Positions 40,649 through 53,426 of a DNA stretch of 64,000 nucleotides are shown here, in pieces (the stretch's first letter is position 1; each line of letters opens with the position of its first letter). Position numbers and translations under genes: made by a program. Source of the stretch: Butyrivibrio sp. CB08 (lineage in GTDB: Bacteria > Bacillota > Clostridia > Lachnospirales > Lachnospiraceae); assembly GCF_003625485.1 (NCBI RefSeq), contig NZ_RAIR01000003.1:248001-312000 (forward strand), in the 5' to 3' direction. The notes under the pieces were generated by a model, which did no database searches, had not been told where the DNA came from, and was given only the letters and a program-made list of their open reading frames with translations.

Positions 40649-43600
40649 ATGTCAATGGAAAAAAACAGATTACATCCTACCGGCTCTGGTAAGAATCTTC
40701 GTATGAGTTTCCAGCGCCAGAAGGAAGTCCTGGAGATGCCTAACCTGATTGAAGTTCAGAAGAACTCATATCAGTGGTTTCTTGACGAAGGCTTGAAGGA
40801 AGTCTTCGACGATATCTCTCCAATTGAGGACTATAGTGGCAAGCTTAGTCTTGAATTTGTTGATTTCAAGCTTTGTGAGGATGAGATCGACAAGAACAAG
40901 AACACTATTGAGAAGTGTAAAGAGAGAGATGCTACTTTTGCAGCTCCATTGAAGGTTAAAGTTCGTCTCCACAACAAGGAGAAGGATGAGATCACAGAGC
41001 ACGAGATCTTTATGGGTGATCTTCCTCTTATGACAGCTACCGGAACTTTCGTAATCAATGGCGCAGAGCGTGTAATCGTCAGCCAGCTCGTACGTTCCCC
41101 CGGTATCTATTACGATATAACATATGATAAGATCGGTAAGCAGCTCATGGCCTGCACTGTTATCCCTAACAGAGGTGCTTGGCTTGAGTATGAGACTGAT
41201 CCTAATGACGTATTCTACGCTAGAGTAGACAGAACAAGGAAAGTCCCTGTTACTGTTCTTATTAGAGCGCTCGGAATTGGAACTAACGAGGAGATCCTTG
41301 AGCTCTTTGGCGATGAGCCTAAGATTCAGGGAAGCTTTTCTAAGGATTCATCTACTGATTATCAGTCAGGTCTTCTTGAGCTCTATAGGAAGATCCGTCC
41401 TGGTGAGCCTCTTTCTGTTGAGAGTGCAGAGAGCCTTATCACAGCTATGTTCTTCGATCCAAGAAGATATGACCTTGCTAAGGTTGGTAGATATAAATTT
41501 AATAAGAAGCTTCACTTCAAGAACCGTATCAGCGGACATGTTCTTGCTGAGGACGTTGTTGATGAGACAACTGGCGAGATGATCGCAGCTGCAGGCACTA
41601 AGGTTGACAGAGAGCTTGCAACAGAGATCCAGGACAGCGCTATTCCTTATGTAATCCTTCAGGAAGAGGAGCGTAACGTCAAGGTTCTTTCTAATATGAT
41701 GGTAGACATCACACACTTCATTGAGTGTGATCCTGCTGAGCTTGGAATTAATGAGAATGTATACTACCCAGTTCTTAAAGAGATCTTAGAGGAGTACACA
41801 GTTAAGAACGATCCTGAGGGTCTTGCTGAGACACTTAAGAAGAGAGTTCATGAACTTATTCCTAAGCATATTACTAAGGAAGATATCATTGCTTCTATCA
41901 ACTACAATATCCATCTTGAGTATGGTATTGGTAACGATGATGATATCGATCACCTTGGTAACAGACGTATCCGTTGCGTAGGTGAGCTTTTACAGAACCA
42001 GTACCGCATCGGTCTTTCAAGACTTGAGAGAGTAGTTCGTGAGAGAATGACAACTCACGACACAGAGGAAGTTTCTCCTCAGACTCTTATCAATATTAAG
42101 CCTGTACAGGCAGCAGTTAAGGAGTTCTTCGGTTCATCACAGCTTTCACAGTTCATGGATCAAAATAACCCTCTTGGCGAGCTTACACACAAGAGACGTC
42201 TTTCAGCACTTGGTCCTGGCGGTCTTTCAAGAGACAGAGCCGGATTCGAGGTTCGAGACGTTCACTATACACACTATGGACGTATGTGTCCTATCGAGAC
42301 ACCTGAAGGTCCTAACATCGGTCTTATCAACTCCCTTGCAAGCTATGCAAGAGTTAATGATTACGGCTTTGTTGAGGCACCTTACCGTAAGGTAGACAGA
42401 ACTGATCCTGAGAACCCTAGGGTTACTGATGAGGTTGAGTACCTTACAGCTGATGAAGAAGATAACTATCATGTAGCTCAGGCTAATACACCTCTTGATG
42501 AAGAGGGACACTTCAAGAAGAAGAACGCTTCTGGAAGATACAAGGATGAGACATCTGAGTATCCTAAGACAATGTTTGAGTACATGGACGTATCTCCTCG
42601 TATGGTATTCTCAGTTGCTACAGCACTTATTCCATTCCTTGAGAACGACGATGCTAACCGTGCGCTGATGGGATCAAACATGCAGCGTCAGGCGGTACCT
42701 CTTTTAACAACAGAGGCTCCTGCAGTTGGAACAGGTATGGAGAAGAAGGCAGCTGTTGACTCTGGTGTCTGCGTAGTTGCCAGAAAAGCTGGTACTATTG
42801 ATTTCGTAGACTCCAAGCTGATCCAGATGACATACGATGATGGTGAGAAGGAAGAGTATCACCTTATCAAGTTCCAGAGATCAAACCAGAGTAACTGCTA
42901 CAACCAGAGACCAATCGTATTTAAGGGCGACCATGTTGAGGCTGGACAGGTTATTGCAGACGGTCCTTCAACTTCACAGGGTGAACTTGGTCTTGGTAAG
43001 AACCCTCTCATCGGATTCATGACATGGGAAGGTTACAACTACGAGGACGCTGTTCTCCTTTCAGAGAGACTTGTTCGTGACGATGTATTTACATCTGTAC
43101 ATATTGAAGAGTACGAGGCAGAGGCTAGAGAGACCAAGCTCGGACCAGAAGAGATCACACGTGATGTTCCTGGTGTTGGTGATGATGCTCTTAAGGACCT
43201 TGACGATCGCGGAATCATCCGCATCGGTGCTGAGGTTCGTGCCGGTGATATCCTTGTAGGTAAGGTTACACCTAAGGGTGAGACTGAGCTTACAGCTGAG
43301 GAGAGACTCCTTCGTGCGATCTTTGGTGAGAAGGCCAGAGAGGTTAGAGATACATCTCTTAAGGTTCCTCACGGTGAGTACGGTATCGTTGTTGATGCCA
43401 AGGTATTCACAAGAGAAAATGGCGATGAGCTTTCACCTGGTGTTAATCAGGCAGTTCGCATCTATATCGCTCAGAAGCGTAAGATTTCTGTAGGTGATAA
43501 GATGGCTGGTCGTCATGGTAACAAGGGTGTCGTTTCAAGAGTACTTCCTATAGAAGATATGCCATATCTTCCAAACGGCAGACCTCTTGATATCGTGCTT

Positions 43601-44515
43601 AACCCATTGGGCGTTCCTTCACGTATGAACATTGGTCAGGTCCTTGAGATCCACCTTTCACTTGCTGCTAAGGCTCTTGGATTTAACATCGCAACACCTA
43701 TCTTCGACGGTGCTAACGAGATTGATATCCAGGATACTCTTGAGCTTGCCAATGACTATGTAAATAGTACCTGGGAAGAGTTCGAGGCTAAGTATAAAGA
43801 CCTCGTTCATCCTGAGATCATGACATACCTCTATGAGAATAGAGACCACAGAGAGCTTTGGAAGGGAGTTCCTATTAAGTCAGATGGTAAGGTTCAGCTC
43901 CGTGACGGTAGAACAGGTCAGAAGTTTGACTCACCTACAACAATCGGACACATGCATTACCTCAAGCTCCACCACCTGGTTGACGATAAGATCCACGCTC
44001 GTTCAACTGGTCCTTACTCACTCGTAACTCAGCAGCCACTCGGTGGTAAAGCTCAGTTCGGTGGACAGCGTTTTGGTGAGATGGAGGTTTGGGCACTGGA
44101 AGCTTACGGTGCAGCCTATACACTTCAGGAAATCCTTACAGTTAAGTCCGACGATGTAATCGGACGTGTTAAGACTTACGAAGCCATCATCAAGGGCGAC
44201 AATATTCCAGATCCTGGTGTTCCAGAATCATTCAAGGTTCTTCTTAAGGAGCTCCAGTCACTTGGTCTTGATATCAAGGTACTTCGTGAGGACAACACTG
44301 AAGTAGAAATTATGGAAAGCGTTGATTATACAGATTCTGATTACCGCTACGAGATCGAAGGCGATACATCAGGACGCGATTACAGATCAGAGTCATTTGA
44401 GGCTAACGGATATACTCAGCAGAGCTTTAATGATGAAGGTCAGCTTGAGAACGTAGAGTCTGAAGATGATTTTGCCGATGATTTTGATTCAGAAGGATCA
44501 TTCGACGAAGAGTAA
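40649..44515 (+). CDS. rpoB: RNA polymerase beta subunit
   Basis: 1288 residues. The rifampicin region is wild type ([20 protein letters not shown], then RLSALGPGG). Other landmarks are [13 protein letters not shown] and the C-terminal [20 protein letters not shown]. After the conserved end near [12 protein letters not shown] there is a tail of about 60 residues rich in Asp, Glu and Ser. ATG codons at 40649 and 40655 are both in frame behind GGGGTGA; either may be used. It has its own consensus promoter and is followed by rpoC after 44 bp. Confidence 0.98.
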   Translation: MSMEKNRLHPTGSGKNLRMSFQRQKEVLEMPNLIEVQKNSYQWFLDEGLKEVFDDISPIEDYSGKLSLEFVDFKLCEDEIDKNKNTIEKCKERDATFAAPLKVKVRLHNKEKDEITEHEIFMGDLPLMTATGTFVINGAERVIVSQLVRSPGIYYDITYDKIGKQLMACTVIPNRGAWLEYETDPNDVFYARVDRTRKVPVTVLIRALGIGTNEEILELFGDEPKIQGSFSKDSSTDYQSGLLELYRKIRPGEPLSVESAESLITAMFFDPRRYDLAKVGRYKFNKKLHFKNRISGHVLAEDVVDETTGEMIAAAGTKVDRELATEIQDSAIPYVILQEEERNVKVLSNMMVDITHFIECDPAELGINENVYYPVLKEILEEYTVKNDPEGLAETLKKRVHELIPKHITKEDIIASINYNIHLEYGIGNDDDIDHLGNRRIRCVGELLQNQYRIGLSRLERVVRERMTTHDTEEVSPQTLINIKPVQAAVKEFFGSSQLSQFMDQNNPLGELTHKRRLSALGPGGLSRDRAGFEVRDVHYTHYGRMCPIETPEGPNIGLINSLASYARVNDYGFVEAPYRKVDRTDPENPRVTDEVEYLTADEEDNYHVAQANTPLDEEGHFKKKNASGRYKDETSEYPKTMFEYMDVSPRMVFSVATALIPFLENDDANRALMGSNMQRQAVPLLTTEAPAVGTGMEKKAAVDSGVCVVARKAGTIDFVDSKLIQMTYDDGEKEEYHLIKFQRSNQSNCYNQRPIVFKGDHVEAGQVIADGPSTSQGELGLGKNPLIGFMTWEGYNYEDAVLLSERLVRDDVFTSVHIEEYEAEARETKLGPEEITRDVPGVGDDALKDLDDRGIIRIGAEVRAGDILVGKVTPKGETELTAEERLLRAIFGEKAREVRDTSLKVPHGEYGIVVDAKVFTRENGDELSPGVNQAVRIYIAQKRKISVGDKMAGRHGNKGVVSRVLPIEDMPYLPNGRPLDIVLNPLGVPSRMNIGQVLEIHLSLAAKALGFNIATPIFDGANEIDIQDTLELANDYVNSTWEEFEAKYKDLVHPEIMTYLYENRDHRELWKGVPIKSDGKVQLRDGRTGQKFDSPTTIGHMHYLKLHHLVDDKIHARSTGPYSLVTQQPLGGKAQFGGQRFGEMEVWALEAYGAAYTLQEILTVKSDDVIGRVKTYEAIIKGDNIPDPGVPESFKVLLKELQSLGLDIKVLREDNTEVEIMESVDYTDSDYRYEIEGDTSGRDYRSESFEANGYTQQSFNDEGQLENVESEDDFADDFDSEGSFDEE

Positions 44516-44559
44516 TTGCAACTGTTAATTAGCGACTAAACATAGAAAAGAGGTTACGA

Positions 44560-47500
44560 ATGTCTGATTCAACAATGAATAAAGCAATAAATGAAGCTTC
44601 AAGTGGCAGATCCACACAGCAGCAGACTTATCAGCCAATGACATTTGATTCAATCAAGATCGGACTTGCATCTCCTGAAAAGATCAGAAGCTGGGCTCAC
44701 AAGGTAGATGAGGATAACAGAGGCGAGGTTACTAAGCCTGAGACAATCAACTACAGAACTTTAAAGCCTGAGAAAGACGGTCTTTTCTGCGAAAGGATCT
44801 TTGGACCTACAAAGGACTGGGAGTGCCACTGCGGTAAATATAAGAAGATTAGATATAAGGGAGTTGTCTGCGACAGATGTGGCGTTGAGATCACAAAGTC
44901 TAGCGTACGTCGTGAGAGAATGGGTTACATCGAACTTGCAGCTCCTGTTTCACACATTTGGTATTTCAAAGGTATACCTAGCAGAATGGGTCTTATCCTT
45001 GACCTTTCTCCTCGTGTACTTGAGAAAGTTCTCTATTTTGCATCTTACATAGTACTTGATCCAGGTGAGACAACACTTGAGTACAAGCAGGTTCTCTCTG
45101 AGAAAGAGTATCAGGATGCAAGAGAAGAGTTTGGCGGCAAGTTCCGTGCAGGAATGGGCGCCGAGTCCATCAAGGAACTTCTCCAGGCAATTGACCTCGA
45201 GAAGGAGTATGCAGAACTCAAAGAGGGTCTTGATACTTCCAGCGGACAGAAGAGAGCAAGAATCATTAAGAGACTTGAGGTTGTTGAAGCCTTCAGAGAG
45301 TCTGGCAATGATCCAGCATGGATGATCATGGATTGCATCCCTGTAATTCCACCAGATCTTCGTCCTATGGTACAGCTTGACGGTGGACGTTTTGCTACAT
45401 CAGATCTTAACGATCTTTACAGAAGAATTATCAACAGAAACAACAGACTTAAGAGACTTCTTGATCTCGGTGCACCAGATATCATCGTTCGCAACGAGAA
45501 GAGAATGCTTCAGGAAGCTGTTGATGCCCTTATTGATAACGGCAGAAGAGGAAGACCTGTAACAGGACCTGGTAACAGAGCCCTCAAGTCACTTTCTGAC
45601 ATGCTTAAAGGTAAGTCAGGACGTTTCAGACAGAACCTTCTTGGTAAGCGTGTTGACTACTCAGGACGTTCCGTTATCGTCGTAGGACCAGAACTTAAGA
45701 TTTATCAGTGTGGACTTCCTAAGGAAATGGCTATCGAGCTGTTCAAGCCTTTCGTTATGAAGGAGCTTGTATCCAGAGGAATTTCACAGAACATCAAGAA
45801 TGCCAAGAAGCTTGTTGAGCGTCTCGATGAGCAGGTTTGGGATGTACTTGAAGATGTAATCAAAGAGCATCCAGTTATGCTTAACCGTGCTCCCACACTT
45901 CACAGACTTGGTATTCAGGCATTTGAGCCAATCCTTGTAGAAGGTAAAGCTATTAAGCTTCATCCTCTTGCATGTACACCTTTCAACGCCGACTTCGACG
46001 GTGACCAGATGGCTGTTCACCTTCCACTGTCAGTTGAGGCTCAGGCTGAGTGCAGATTCCTTATGCTCTCACCTAACAACCTTCTTAAGCCTTCAGACGG
46101 AGGCCCTGTAAACGTTCCTACACAGGATATGGTACTTGGTATCTACTACCTTACACAGGAGAGACCTGGTGCTATGGGAGAAGGCAAGTGCTTCAAGAGC
46201 GTTGACGAGGCAATTCTTGCTTACGAGAATGGATACATCACTCTCCAGACAAGGATCAAGATCAAGATGGAGAAGATGAACGCAGAGGGCGAGCTCATTT
46301 CAGGACTTGTAGAGTCTACCCTTGGAAGATTCCTCTTCAACGAGATCATTCCTCAGGATCTTGGATATGTTGACAGATCAGTTCCTGAGAACTTCCTTAC
46401 ACTTGAAGTTGACTTCATGGTCGGTAAGAAGCAGCTCAAGCAGATCGTTACAAAGATGATCAACACACACGGTACTTTCGCTACTGCAGAAGTACTTGAT
46501 GATATTAAGGCTACAGGTTACCACTACTCAACTCGTGCAGCCATGACAGTTTCAATCGCTGACATGACAGTGCCTGCTACCAAGCAGCAGCTCCTTGATG
46601 AGGCACAGGCTACAGTTGATGCTATCGCTGCTAACTATCGCCGTGGTCTTATTACAGATGAAGAGCGTTACAGCGAAGTTGTTAACACTTGGATGGATAC
46701 AGATAAGAAGCTCACAGAAGAGCTGCTCGCTGGTCTTGATAAGTACAACAACATTTACATGATGGCTGACTCAGGTGCCCGTGGATCTAACCAGCAGATC
46801 AAACAGCTGGCTGGTATGCGTGGTCTGATGGCTGATACAACAGGACGTACAATCGAACTTCCTATCAAGTCAAACTTCCGTGAAGGTCTTGACGTTCTGG
46901 AGTACTTCATGTCAGCCCATGGTGCTCGTAAGGGACTTTCCGATACAGCGCTCCGTACAGCGGACTCTGGTTACCTTACACGTCGAATGGTTGACGTATC
47001 ACAGGAACTTATCATCCGTGAAGTAGATTGCTGCGTGGGCAAGGAAGTAATTCCTGGAATGACTGTAAAGGCATTCACAGATGGAAAAGAAACTATCGAG
47101 CCACTTTCAGATAGAATCACAGGCAGATATGCTTGCGAGACTATCAAGGATAAAGATGGAAATGTGATCGTTAAGAAGAATCACATGATCACTCCATCAA
47201 GAGCAGCTAAGATTCTTTCAGTTGGTGTAAACAGCAAGGGTGGTCCTGTTGAGGCAGTTAAGATCAGAACAATCCTTACATGCCGTTCACACAACGGAAT
47301 CTGCGCTAAGTGCTACGGTGCTAACATGGCAACAGGTGAGGCTGTTCAGGTAGGTGAGGCAGTAGGTATCATCGCAGCTCAGTCTATCGGTGAGCCTGGT
47401 ACACAGCTTACCATGAGAACATTCCACACTGGTGGTGTTGCCGGTGGAGATATCACACAGGGTCTTCCTCGTGTAGAGGAGCTTTTCGAGGCTAGAAAGC

Positions 47501-48300
47501 CTAAGGGACTTGCAATCATTTCCGAGCTTGAAGGCCATGTAGAGATCAGAGACACCAAGAAGAAGCGTGAAGTTGTAGTAACTAACGAGGAGACAGGCGA
47601 GTCTAAGGCTTACCTCATCCCATACGGCTCACGTATCAAGGTTCTTGATGATACTAACATCGAGGCTGGTGATGAACTTACAGAAGGTTCTGTAAATCCT
47701 CACGATCTTCTCAAGATTAAGGGAATCCGTGCAGTACAGGATTATCTCCTTAGAGAAGTTCAGAGAGTATATCGTCTCCAGGGTGTTGATATCTGTGATA
47801 AGCACATCGAGGTTATCGTACGTCAGATGCTTAAGAAGGTAAGAATTGATGAAAGTGGTGACACTGATTTCCTTCCAGGCACACTTGTAGATGTACTTGA
47901 TTTCGAAGATAGCAATGAGGCTCTTATCTCAGAGGGCAAGAAGCCTGCAGAAGGCAAGCAGGTAATCCTTGGTATCACTAAGGCTGCTCTTGCTACAAAC
48001 TCATTCCTTTCAGCTGCTTCATTCCAGGAGACCACTAAGGTTCTTACTGATGCAGCGATCAAGGGTAAGGTTGATCCACTTATCGGTCTTAAAGAGAACG
48101 TTATCATTGGTAAGCTGATCCCTGCTGGAACAGGTATGAAGAGATACAGAAGCACAGCCCTTAACACAGACGCAAACTTCAAGGATCCTGAGAAGCTCAT
48201 TCTCAAGAAGAGAAGAAGAGACTTCGAAGATGAGATGGCAGTTATTAAGGATGACATCGACATCGAGGATGATTCAGACGAGGTTGAGACTGAGGACTGA
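44560..48300 (+). CDS. rpoC: RNA polymerase beta' subunit
   Basis: 1246 residues. The Zn-ribbon [20 protein letters not shown], the catalytic [12 protein letters not shown] with the three Mg-binding Asp, and the second zinc site ([13 protein letters not shown]) are visible. The first 24 residues are a Ser/Gln-rich extension before the usual start ([18 protein letters not shown]), and the C terminus ends in an acidic stretch. It forms the active site with RpoB. Confidence 0.98.
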   Translation: MSDSTMNKAINEASSGRSTQQQTYQPMTFDSIKIGLASPEKIRSWAHKVDEDNRGEVTKPETINYRTLKPEKDGLFCERIFGPTKDWECHCGKYKKIRYKGVVCDRCGVEITKSSVRRERMGYIELAAPVSHIWYFKGIPSRMGLILDLSPRVLEKVLYFASYIVLDPGETTLEYKQVLSEKEYQDAREEFGGKFRAGMGAESIKELLQAIDLEKEYAELKEGLDTSSGQKRARIIKRLEVVEAFRESGNDPAWMIMDCIPVIPPDLRPMVQLDGGRFATSDLNDLYRRIINRNNRLKRLLDLGAPDIIVRNEKRMLQEAVDALIDNGRRGRPVTGPGNRALKSLSDMLKGKSGRFRQNLLGKRVDYSGRSVIVVGPELKIYQCGLPKEMAIELFKPFVMKELVSRGISQNIKNAKKLVERLDEQVWDVLEDVIKEHPVMLNRAPTLHRLGIQAFEPILVEGKAIKLHPLACTPFNADFDGDQMAVHLPLSVEAQAECRFLMLSPNNLLKPSDGGPVNVPTQDMVLGIYYLTQERPGAMGEGKCFKSVDEAILAYENGYITLQTRIKIKMEKMNAEGELISGLVESTLGRFLFNEIIPQDLGYVDRSVPENFLTLEVDFMVGKKQLKQIVTKMINTHGTFATAEVLDDIKATGYHYSTRAAMTVSIADMTVPATKQQLLDEAQATVDAIAANYRRGLITDEERYSEVVNTWMDTDKKLTEELLAGLDKYNNIYMMADSGARGSNQQIKQLAGMRGLMADTTGRTIELPIKSNFREGLDVLEYFMSAHGARKGLSDTALRTADSGYLTRRMVDVSQELIIREVDCCVGKEVIPGMTVKAFTDGKETIEPLSDRITGRYACETIKDKDGNVIVKKNHMITPSRAAKILSVGVNSKGGPVEAVKIRTILTCRSHNGICAKCYGANMATGEAVQVGEAVGIIAAQSIGEPGTQLTMRTFHTGGVAGGDITQGLPRVEELFEARKPKGLAIISELEGHVEIRDTKKKREVVVTNEETGESKAYLIPYGSRIKVLDDTNIEAGDELTEGSVNPHDLLKIKGIRAVQDYLLREVQRVYRLQGVDICDKHIEVIVRQMLKKVRIDESGDTDFLPGTLVDVLDFEDSNEALISEGKKPAEGKQVILGITKAALATNSFLSAASFQETTKVLTDAAIKGKVDPLIGLKENVIIGKLIPAGTGMKRYRSTALNTDANFKDPEKLILKKRRRDFEDEMAVIKDDIDIEDDSDEVETED

Positions 48301-48322
48301 TAAGTTGTCATAAAAATTTTAG

Positions 48323-48351
48323 TTGACAACAAAACTACAAATATTTATAAT
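48323..48351 (+). promoter_or_regulatory. str operon (rpsL) promoter, perfect consensus
   Basis: TTGACA (48323-48328), 17-bp spacer, TATAAT (48346-48351). The -35 box is also one arm of a GTTGTCA/TGACAAC inverted repeat (48304-48330). Confidence 0.88.
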
Positions 48352-48368
48352 TCATAATTGCGTGTATT

Positions 48369-48397
48369 GACAAAGGGGTAAACTATGCCCCTTTGTC
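48369..48397 (+). promoter_or_regulatory. Strong hairpin in the rpsL leader
   Basis: GACAAAGGGG (48369-48378) and CCCCTTTGTC (48388-48397) form a perfect 10-bp stem with a 9-nt loop, between the promoter and the ribosome site. It lacks a T tract, so it is not a simple terminator. It may protect the mRNA end or bind a ribosomal protein. Confidence 0.6.
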
Positions 48398-48429
48398 TTA
48401 TGCATATATCAAAATAGGAGGTAAAAAGA

Positions 48430-48849
48430 ATGCCAACATTTAACCAGTTAGTTAGAAAGGGTCGTCAGACATCTGTTAAGAAGTCTACTGCACCTGCTCT
48501 TCAGAAGGGCTTCAACTCTCTTCACAAGAAGGCAACAGCAACAGCTTCTCCTCAGAAGCGTGGCGTGTGCACAGCTGTTAAGACAGCTACCCCTAAGAAG
48601 CCTAACTCTGCTCTGAGAAAAATCGCCAGAGTACGTCTTTCTAACGGTATCGAGGTAACAAGCTACATTCCTGGTGAGGGACACAACCTTCAGGAGCACA
48701 GCGTTGTTCTCATCCGTGGTGGAAGAGTTAAGGATCTTCCTGGTACAAGGTATCACATCATCAGAGGTACCCTTGATACAGCAGGAGTTGCCGACAGAAA
48801 ACAGGCTCGTTCTAAGTATGGCGCTAAGAGACCTAAGGCTGCCAAGTAA
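48430..48849 (+). CDS. rpsL: Ribosomal protein uS12
   Basis: 139 residues. The streptomycin-relevant loops are wild type: [16 protein letters not shown] (Lys at the position equal to 43) and [14 protein letters not shown] (Lys at the position equal to 88). It is the first gene of the str operon and starts behind AGGAGGT. Confidence 0.98.
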   Translation: MPTFNQLVRKGRQTSVKKSTAPALQKGFNSLHKKATATASPQKRGVCTAVKTATPKKPNSALRKIARVRLSNGIEVTSYIPGEGHNLQEHSVVLIRGGRVKDLPGTRYHIIRGTLDTAGVADRKQARSKYGAKRPKAAK

Positions 48850-48969
48850 TTTTTGTATCTATTAACAGATCTAATTAGATAGTGTTGGGATTCTTTTTCT
48901 ATATTCTTTTAGTAATATAAGCAGTAAGACCCGCACGAACACTTAATTAGTGAGTACCTATGAATTTAG

Positions 48970-49464
<495 letters not shown>

Positions 49465-49513
49465 TCTGTTTGTGACTAGACGTTGGTTTAATTATTTATA
49501 GGAGGAAATACCT

Positions 49514-51628
49514 TTGGCTGATAGACAATACCCATTGGAGAGAACCAGGAACATCGGTATCATGGCTCACATTGATGCTGGTAAGACTACTCTTACAGAG
49601 CGTATTCTTTACTATACCGGTGTAAACTATAAGATTGGTGAGACCTACGAAGGTACTGCTACCATGGACTGGATGGAGCAGGAGCAGGAGAGAGGTATCA
49701 CAATCACATCTGCAGCTACAACTTGCCACTGGACACTTCAGGAAAACGGCAAGACTAAGCCAGGCGCTTTAGAGCACCGTATCAACATCATTGATACTCC
49801 TGGCCACGTTGACTTCACTGTTGAGGTTGAGCGTTCACTTCGCGTACTTGACGGTGCAGTTGGTGTATTTAGTGCTAAGGAAGGCGTTGAGCCTCAGTCT
49901 GAGAACGTTTGGCGTCAGGCTGACGGATTTAACGTTCCTCGTATGGCATTCATCAACAAGATGGATATCATCGGCGCTAACTACTACGGCGCTGTAGAGC
50001 AGATCCGTAATAGACTTAAGAAAAATGCTATTATGATTGAGATCCCTATCGGAGCTGAGGATCAGTTCCAGGGCGTTATCGATCTTTTCGAGATGCAGGC
50101 TTACATCTACAATGATGATAAGGGTGAGGATGTTACAATTGGTGAGATCCCTGCAGACCTCAAGGACGACGCTGAGCTTTACCATGGCGAGCTCGTTGAG
50201 AAGATCTGTGACCTCGATGAGGATCTTATGATGAAGTATCTTGAGGGCGAGGAGCCTTCTGTTGCTGAGCTTAAGGCAGCACTTCGTAAGGCAACTTGCG
50301 AGTGTAAGGCATTCCCTGTTTGCTGTGGTTCTGCACACAAGAACAGAGGTATCCAGAAGCTCATCGATGCTGTTATCGAGTTTATGCCTTCACCAGTAGA
50401 CATCCCTGCTTGTAAGGGAACTGATATGGACGGCAACGAAATTGAAGTTGAGTCTACAGATGATGGCCCATTTGCTGCTCTTGCATTCAAGATTGTCAGC
50501 GATCCATTCGTAGGAAAGCTTGCATTCTTCCGTGTATACAGAGGAACAGCTAATTCAGGTTCTTATGTACTTAACAGTACTAAGGACAACAAGGAGCGTC
50601 TTGGACGTATCCTTCAGATGCACGCTAACAAGCGTTCAGACCTTGATAAGGTTTATTCAGGTGATATCGCAGCAGCTGTTGGTCTTAAGAACACAGTTAC
50701 TGGAGATACACTTTGTGACGAGAAGAACCCTGTTATCCTTGAGTCAATGGAGTTCCCAGATCCTGTTATCGAGCTTGCTATCGAGCCTAAGACTAAGGCT
50801 GGTCAGCAGAAGCTTGACGAAGCTCTTATGAAGCTTGCTGAAGAGGATCCTACATTCAGAGCTCATACAAACCCAGAGACAGGTCAGACTATCATCGCTG
50901 GTATGGGTGAGCTTCACCTTGATATCATCGTTGACAGACTTCTTCGTGAGTATAAGGTTGAGGCTAACGTTGGTGCTCCTCAGGTTGCTTACAGAGAGGC
51001 ACTTACAAAGGCTGTAGACATTGAGTCTAAGTACGCTAAGCAGTCCGGTGGACGTGGTCAGTATGGTCACTGTAAAGTTCGTTTCGAGCCTATGGATGCT
51101 AACGGAGACAACCTTTACCAGTTCGATAGCGAAGTTGTTGGTGGTGCTATTCCTAAGGAATTCATCCAGCCAATCAGCGAAGGTATCGAAGAGGCTATGA
51201 AGGCTGGTACACTTGGTGGATATCCTGTTGTTGGTGTACATGCTACAGTATACGACGGATCATACCACGAAGTAGACTCATCTGAGATGGCATTCCACAT
51301 CGCTGGTTCTATGGCGTTCAAGGATGCTATGCAGAAGGGATCACCTGTACTTCTTGAGCCTATCATGAAGGTTGAAGTTACAATGCCTGAGGAGTACATG
51401 GGAGACGTTATTGGTGACATTAACTCTCGCCGTGGACAGGTTGAAGGTATGGATGACCTTGGCGGTGGCAAGATCGTTAGAGCACATGTGCCTCTTGCTG
51501 AGATGTTCGGATATGCTACAGACCTTCGTTCAAGAACTCAGGGACGTGGTAACTACTCAATGTTCTTCGAGAAGTATATGCCAGTTCCAAAGAATGTTCA
51601 GGACAAAGTCCTTTCAAACAAGGGCTGA
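49514..51628 (+). CDS. fusA: Elongation factor G, TTG start
   Basis: 704 residues. GTPase motifs are visible: AHIDAGKTT (G1), DTPGHVDF (G3) and NKMD (G4). Domains II-V follow in order. GGAGG at 49501-49505 is 8 bp before the TTG, and [15 protein letters not shown] is the normal N terminus, so TTG is the start codon. It catalyses translocation and lies in the str operon. Confidence 0.97.
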   Translation: MADRQYPLERTRNIGIMAHIDAGKTTLTERILYYTGVNYKIGETYEGTATMDWMEQEQERGITITSAATTCHWTLQENGKTKPGALEHRINIIDTPGHVDFTVEVERSLRVLDGAVGVFSAKEGVEPQSENVWRQADGFNVPRMAFINKMDIIGANYYGAVEQIRNRLKKNAIMIEIPIGAEDQFQGVIDLFEMQAYIYNDDKGEDVTIGEIPADLKDDAELYHGELVEKICDLDEDLMMKYLEGEEPSVAELKAALRKATCECKAFPVCCGSAHKNRGIQKLIDAVIEFMPSPVDIPACKGTDMDGNEIEVESTDDGPFAALAFKIVSDPFVGKLAFFRVYRGTANSGSYVLNSTKDNKERLGRILQMHANKRSDLDKVYSGDIAAAVGLKNTVTGDTLCDEKNPVILESMEFPDPVIELAIEPKTKAGQQKLDEALMKLAEEDPTFRAHTNPETGQTIIAGMGELHLDIIVDRLLREYKVEANVGAPQVAYREALTKAVDIESKYAKQSGGRGQYGHCKVRFEPMDANGDNLYQFDSEVVGGAIPKEFIQPISEGIEEAMKAGTLGGYPVVGVHATVYDGSYHEVDSSEMAFHIAGSMAFKDAMQKGSPVLLEPIMKVEVTMPEEYMGDVIGDINSRRGQVEGMDDLGGGKIVRAHVPLAEMFGYATDLRSRTQGRGNYSMFFEKYMPVPKNVQDKVLSNKG

Positions 51629-51652
51629 TTGAGCATTTAATTTAAGAAAGAC

Positions 51653-51702
51653 GCGTAAAATCTAAGTTTACGCTTGATTTAACGCTAATCTTTTAATATA
51701 AT
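51653..51702 (+). promoter_or_regulatory. Hairpin and separate promoter before tuf
   Basis: GCGTAAA (51653-51659) and TTTACGC (51667-51673) form a hairpin after fusA. Directly behind it, TTGATT (51674-51679), 17-bp spacer and TATAAT (51697-51702) form a good SigA promoter, so tuf can be transcribed on its own. Confidence 0.75.
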
Positions 51703-51768
51703 CGATATAGTCGGTTAAATTATGTATGAAAATGTTTATTAACATTTCACTAAGGAGGATATTTAGAA

Positions 51769-52959
51769 ATGGCAAAAGCTAAGTTTGACAGAAGCAAACC
51801 ACACGTTAACATTGGTACAATCGGACACGTTGACCATGGTAAGACAACTCTTACAGCAGCTATCACAACTGTTCTTGCAGACAGAGGTTTCAGCCCTGCT
51901 GTTGCATTCGATCAGATCGATAAGGCTCCAGAAGAGAAAGAGCGTGGAATCACAATCAACTCTGCTCACATCGAGTACGAGACAGAGAAGAGACACTATG
52001 CTCACGTAGACTGCCCAGGTCACGCTGACTACGTTAAGAACATGATCACAGGTGCAGCTCAGATGGATGGTTCTATCCTCGTTGTTGCTGCTACTGACGG
52101 TGTTATGGCACAGACTAAGGAGCACGTTCTTCTTGCTCGTCAGGTAGGTGTTCCTTACATCATCGTATTCATGAACAAGTGCGATATGGTTGACGATCCT
52201 GAGCTTCTTGATCTCGTAGAGATGGAGATCAGAGACCTTCTTACAGAGTATGAGTTCCCTGGAGATGACACACCTATCATCCGTGGTTCAGCTCTTAAGG
52301 CTCTTGAGGATCCTAAGTGCGAGTGGGGCGACAAGGTTATGGAGCTCATGAACACAGTTGATGAGTACATCCCTGAGCCTACACGTGAGACAGATAAGCC
52401 TTTCCTTATGCCTGTTGAGGACGTATTCACAATCACAGGACGTGGAACAGTTGCTACAGGTAGAGTAGAGAGAGGTCACCTTAACCTCAACGACGAAATC
52501 GAAATCGTTGGTATTAAGGAAGAGACATCTAAGTCTGTATGTACTGGTATCGAGATGTTCAGAAAGACTATGGACTACTGCGAGGCTGGTGACAACGTAG
52601 GACTTCTTCTCCGTGGTGTTGACCGTGATGGTATCCAGAGAGGTCAGGTTGTAACAAAGCCTGGCACAGTAACATGCCACACAAAGTTCACTGCTGAGGT
52701 TTACGTTCTTACTAAGGACGAGGGTGGCCGTCATACACCTTTCTTCACAAACTACAGACCTCAGTTCTACTTCAGAACAACTGACGTTACAGGTGTCTGC
52801 AACCTTCCAGATGGTGTTGAGATGTGCATGCCTGGTGACCACGTAACAATGTCAATCGAGCTTATTCACCCAATCGCTATGGAGCAGGGTCTTAAGTTCG
52901 CTATCCGTGAGGGTGGACGTACAGTTGGATCAGGTAAGGTTGCTACAATCGTTGAGTAA
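51769..52959 (+). CDS. tuf: Elongation factor Tu
   Basis: 396 residues. GHVDHGKTT (G1), DCPGHADY (G3) and NKCDMV (G4) are present. EF-Tu brings aminoacyl-tRNA to the ribosome. The gene is intact, but its last 48 bp with the stop codon serve as the attachment site for mobile DNA: the same sequence recurs at 56384-56436. Confidence 0.98.
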   Translation: MAKAKFDRSKPHVNIGTIGHVDHGKTTLTAAITTVLADRGFSPAVAFDQIDKAPEEKERGITINSAHIEYETEKRHYAHVDCPGHADYVKNMITGAAQMDGSILVVAATDGVMAQTKEHVLLARQVGVPYIIVFMNKCDMVDDPELLDLVEMEIRDLLTEYEFPGDDTPIIRGSALKALEDPKCEWGDKVMELMNTVDEYIPEPTRETDKPFLMPVEDVFTITGRGTVATGRVERGHLNLNDEIEIVGIKEETSKSVCTGIEMFRKTMDYCEAGDNVGLLLRGVDRDGIQRGQVVTKPGTVTCHTKFTAEVYVLTKDEGGRHTPFFTNYRPQFYFRTTDVTGVCNLPDGVEMCMPGDHVTMSIELIHPIAMEQGLKFAIREGGRTVGSGKVATIVE

Positions 52960-52964
52960 TCTTA
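52912..52964 (+). repeat. Attachment site copy 1: 3' end of tuf
   Basis: 53 bp identical to 56384-56436, covering the last 16 codons of tuf from the Gly-Gly-Arg codons through the stop and 5 bp beyond. Weaker similarity continues through the terminator to about 53022. The crossover of the integrase probably falls in this block. Confidence 0.85.
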
Positions 52965-52982
52965 ACAAACCTAGATTTTATG

Positions 52983-53016
52983 CAGCTTCCAGAGCTTCTC
53001 TGGAAGCTGTTTTTTT
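52983..53016 (+). terminator. tuf terminator
   Basis: CAGCTTCCAGAG (52983-52994) and CTCTGGAAGCTG (52998-53009) form a 12-bp perfect stem plus seven T residues. A related terminator with compensating base changes lies behind the second att copy. Confidence 0.93.
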
Positions 53017-53043
53017 GTATACAATCTTGCTAAAAATATCTTC

Positions 53044-53065
53044 TGGCTCTAATTTGGCTCTAAAA
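53044..53065. repeat. Tandem 11-bp arm-site-like repeat, left end of element A
   Basis: TGGCTCTAATT followed by TGGCTCTAAAA, two direct repeats of 11 bp. The same pair occurs just before and just after the second att copy. Position and form fit integrase arm-binding sites, as in Tn916-type elements. Confidence 0.6.
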
Positions 53066-53194
53066 ATTTTGAGTTTTTTCTAAAAGGCAGTATTTATGCG
53101 CCTTTGTAAGGTGGAGTCATGGTGCCGATTCTAGCTATGTTTTGTCGATAATAATTATATATACAACATGTTTTTGTTATGTGTTAAAATAAAT

Positions 53195-53219
53195 AACAAT
53201 GGTTGTCAGAATCATTGTT
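53195..53219. promoter_or_regulatory. Inverted repeat before the toxin-antitoxin-like pair
   Basis: AACAATG (53195-53201) and CATTGTT (53213-53219) are complementary, with an 11-bp spacer, 33 bp before the small antitoxin-like gene. A TGTTAAAAT extended -10 box lies just upstream (53182-53190). Candidate autoregulatory operator. Confidence 0.4.
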
Positions 53220-53252
53220 TATTCTTCATGAGTATCCAGAAAGGAGGATTCT

Positions 53253-53426
53253 ATGGCTAATATTAGATCTGTTGAAGATTATAAGGAGTTTCTTAAAGAG
53301 AACAGAGAATTATTACACAAAAACGCTGTAAGAATCGAAGATCTTCCTCCGGATGATGATTGGATCCTCGATGATGAATGGGATGAAATATACGAGCAAG
53401 AGGTTTTAAAGCGTGGGAAAGTATAA
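53253..53426 (+). CDS. Small acidic antitoxin-like protein
   Basis: 57 residues: MANIRSVEDYKEFLKENREL, then an acidic stretch (EDLPPDDDWILDDEWDEIYE) and a basic end. AAGGAGG precedes the ATG. It overlaps the PemK-like gene by 14 bp (53413-53426), the usual layout of a type II antitoxin before its toxin. No DNA-binding motif is obvious. The acidic C-terminal half could wrap the toxin. Assignment rests on context. Confidence 0.6.
   Translation: MANIRSVEDYKEFLKENRELLHKNAVRIEDLPPDDDWILDDEWDEIYEQEVLKRGKV

Noticed and set aside
42210-42290. Rifampicin or streptomycin resistance changes in rpoB and rpsL
   Set aside because: The RpoB cluster I motif and both S12 loops (48430-48849) show the wild-type residues.
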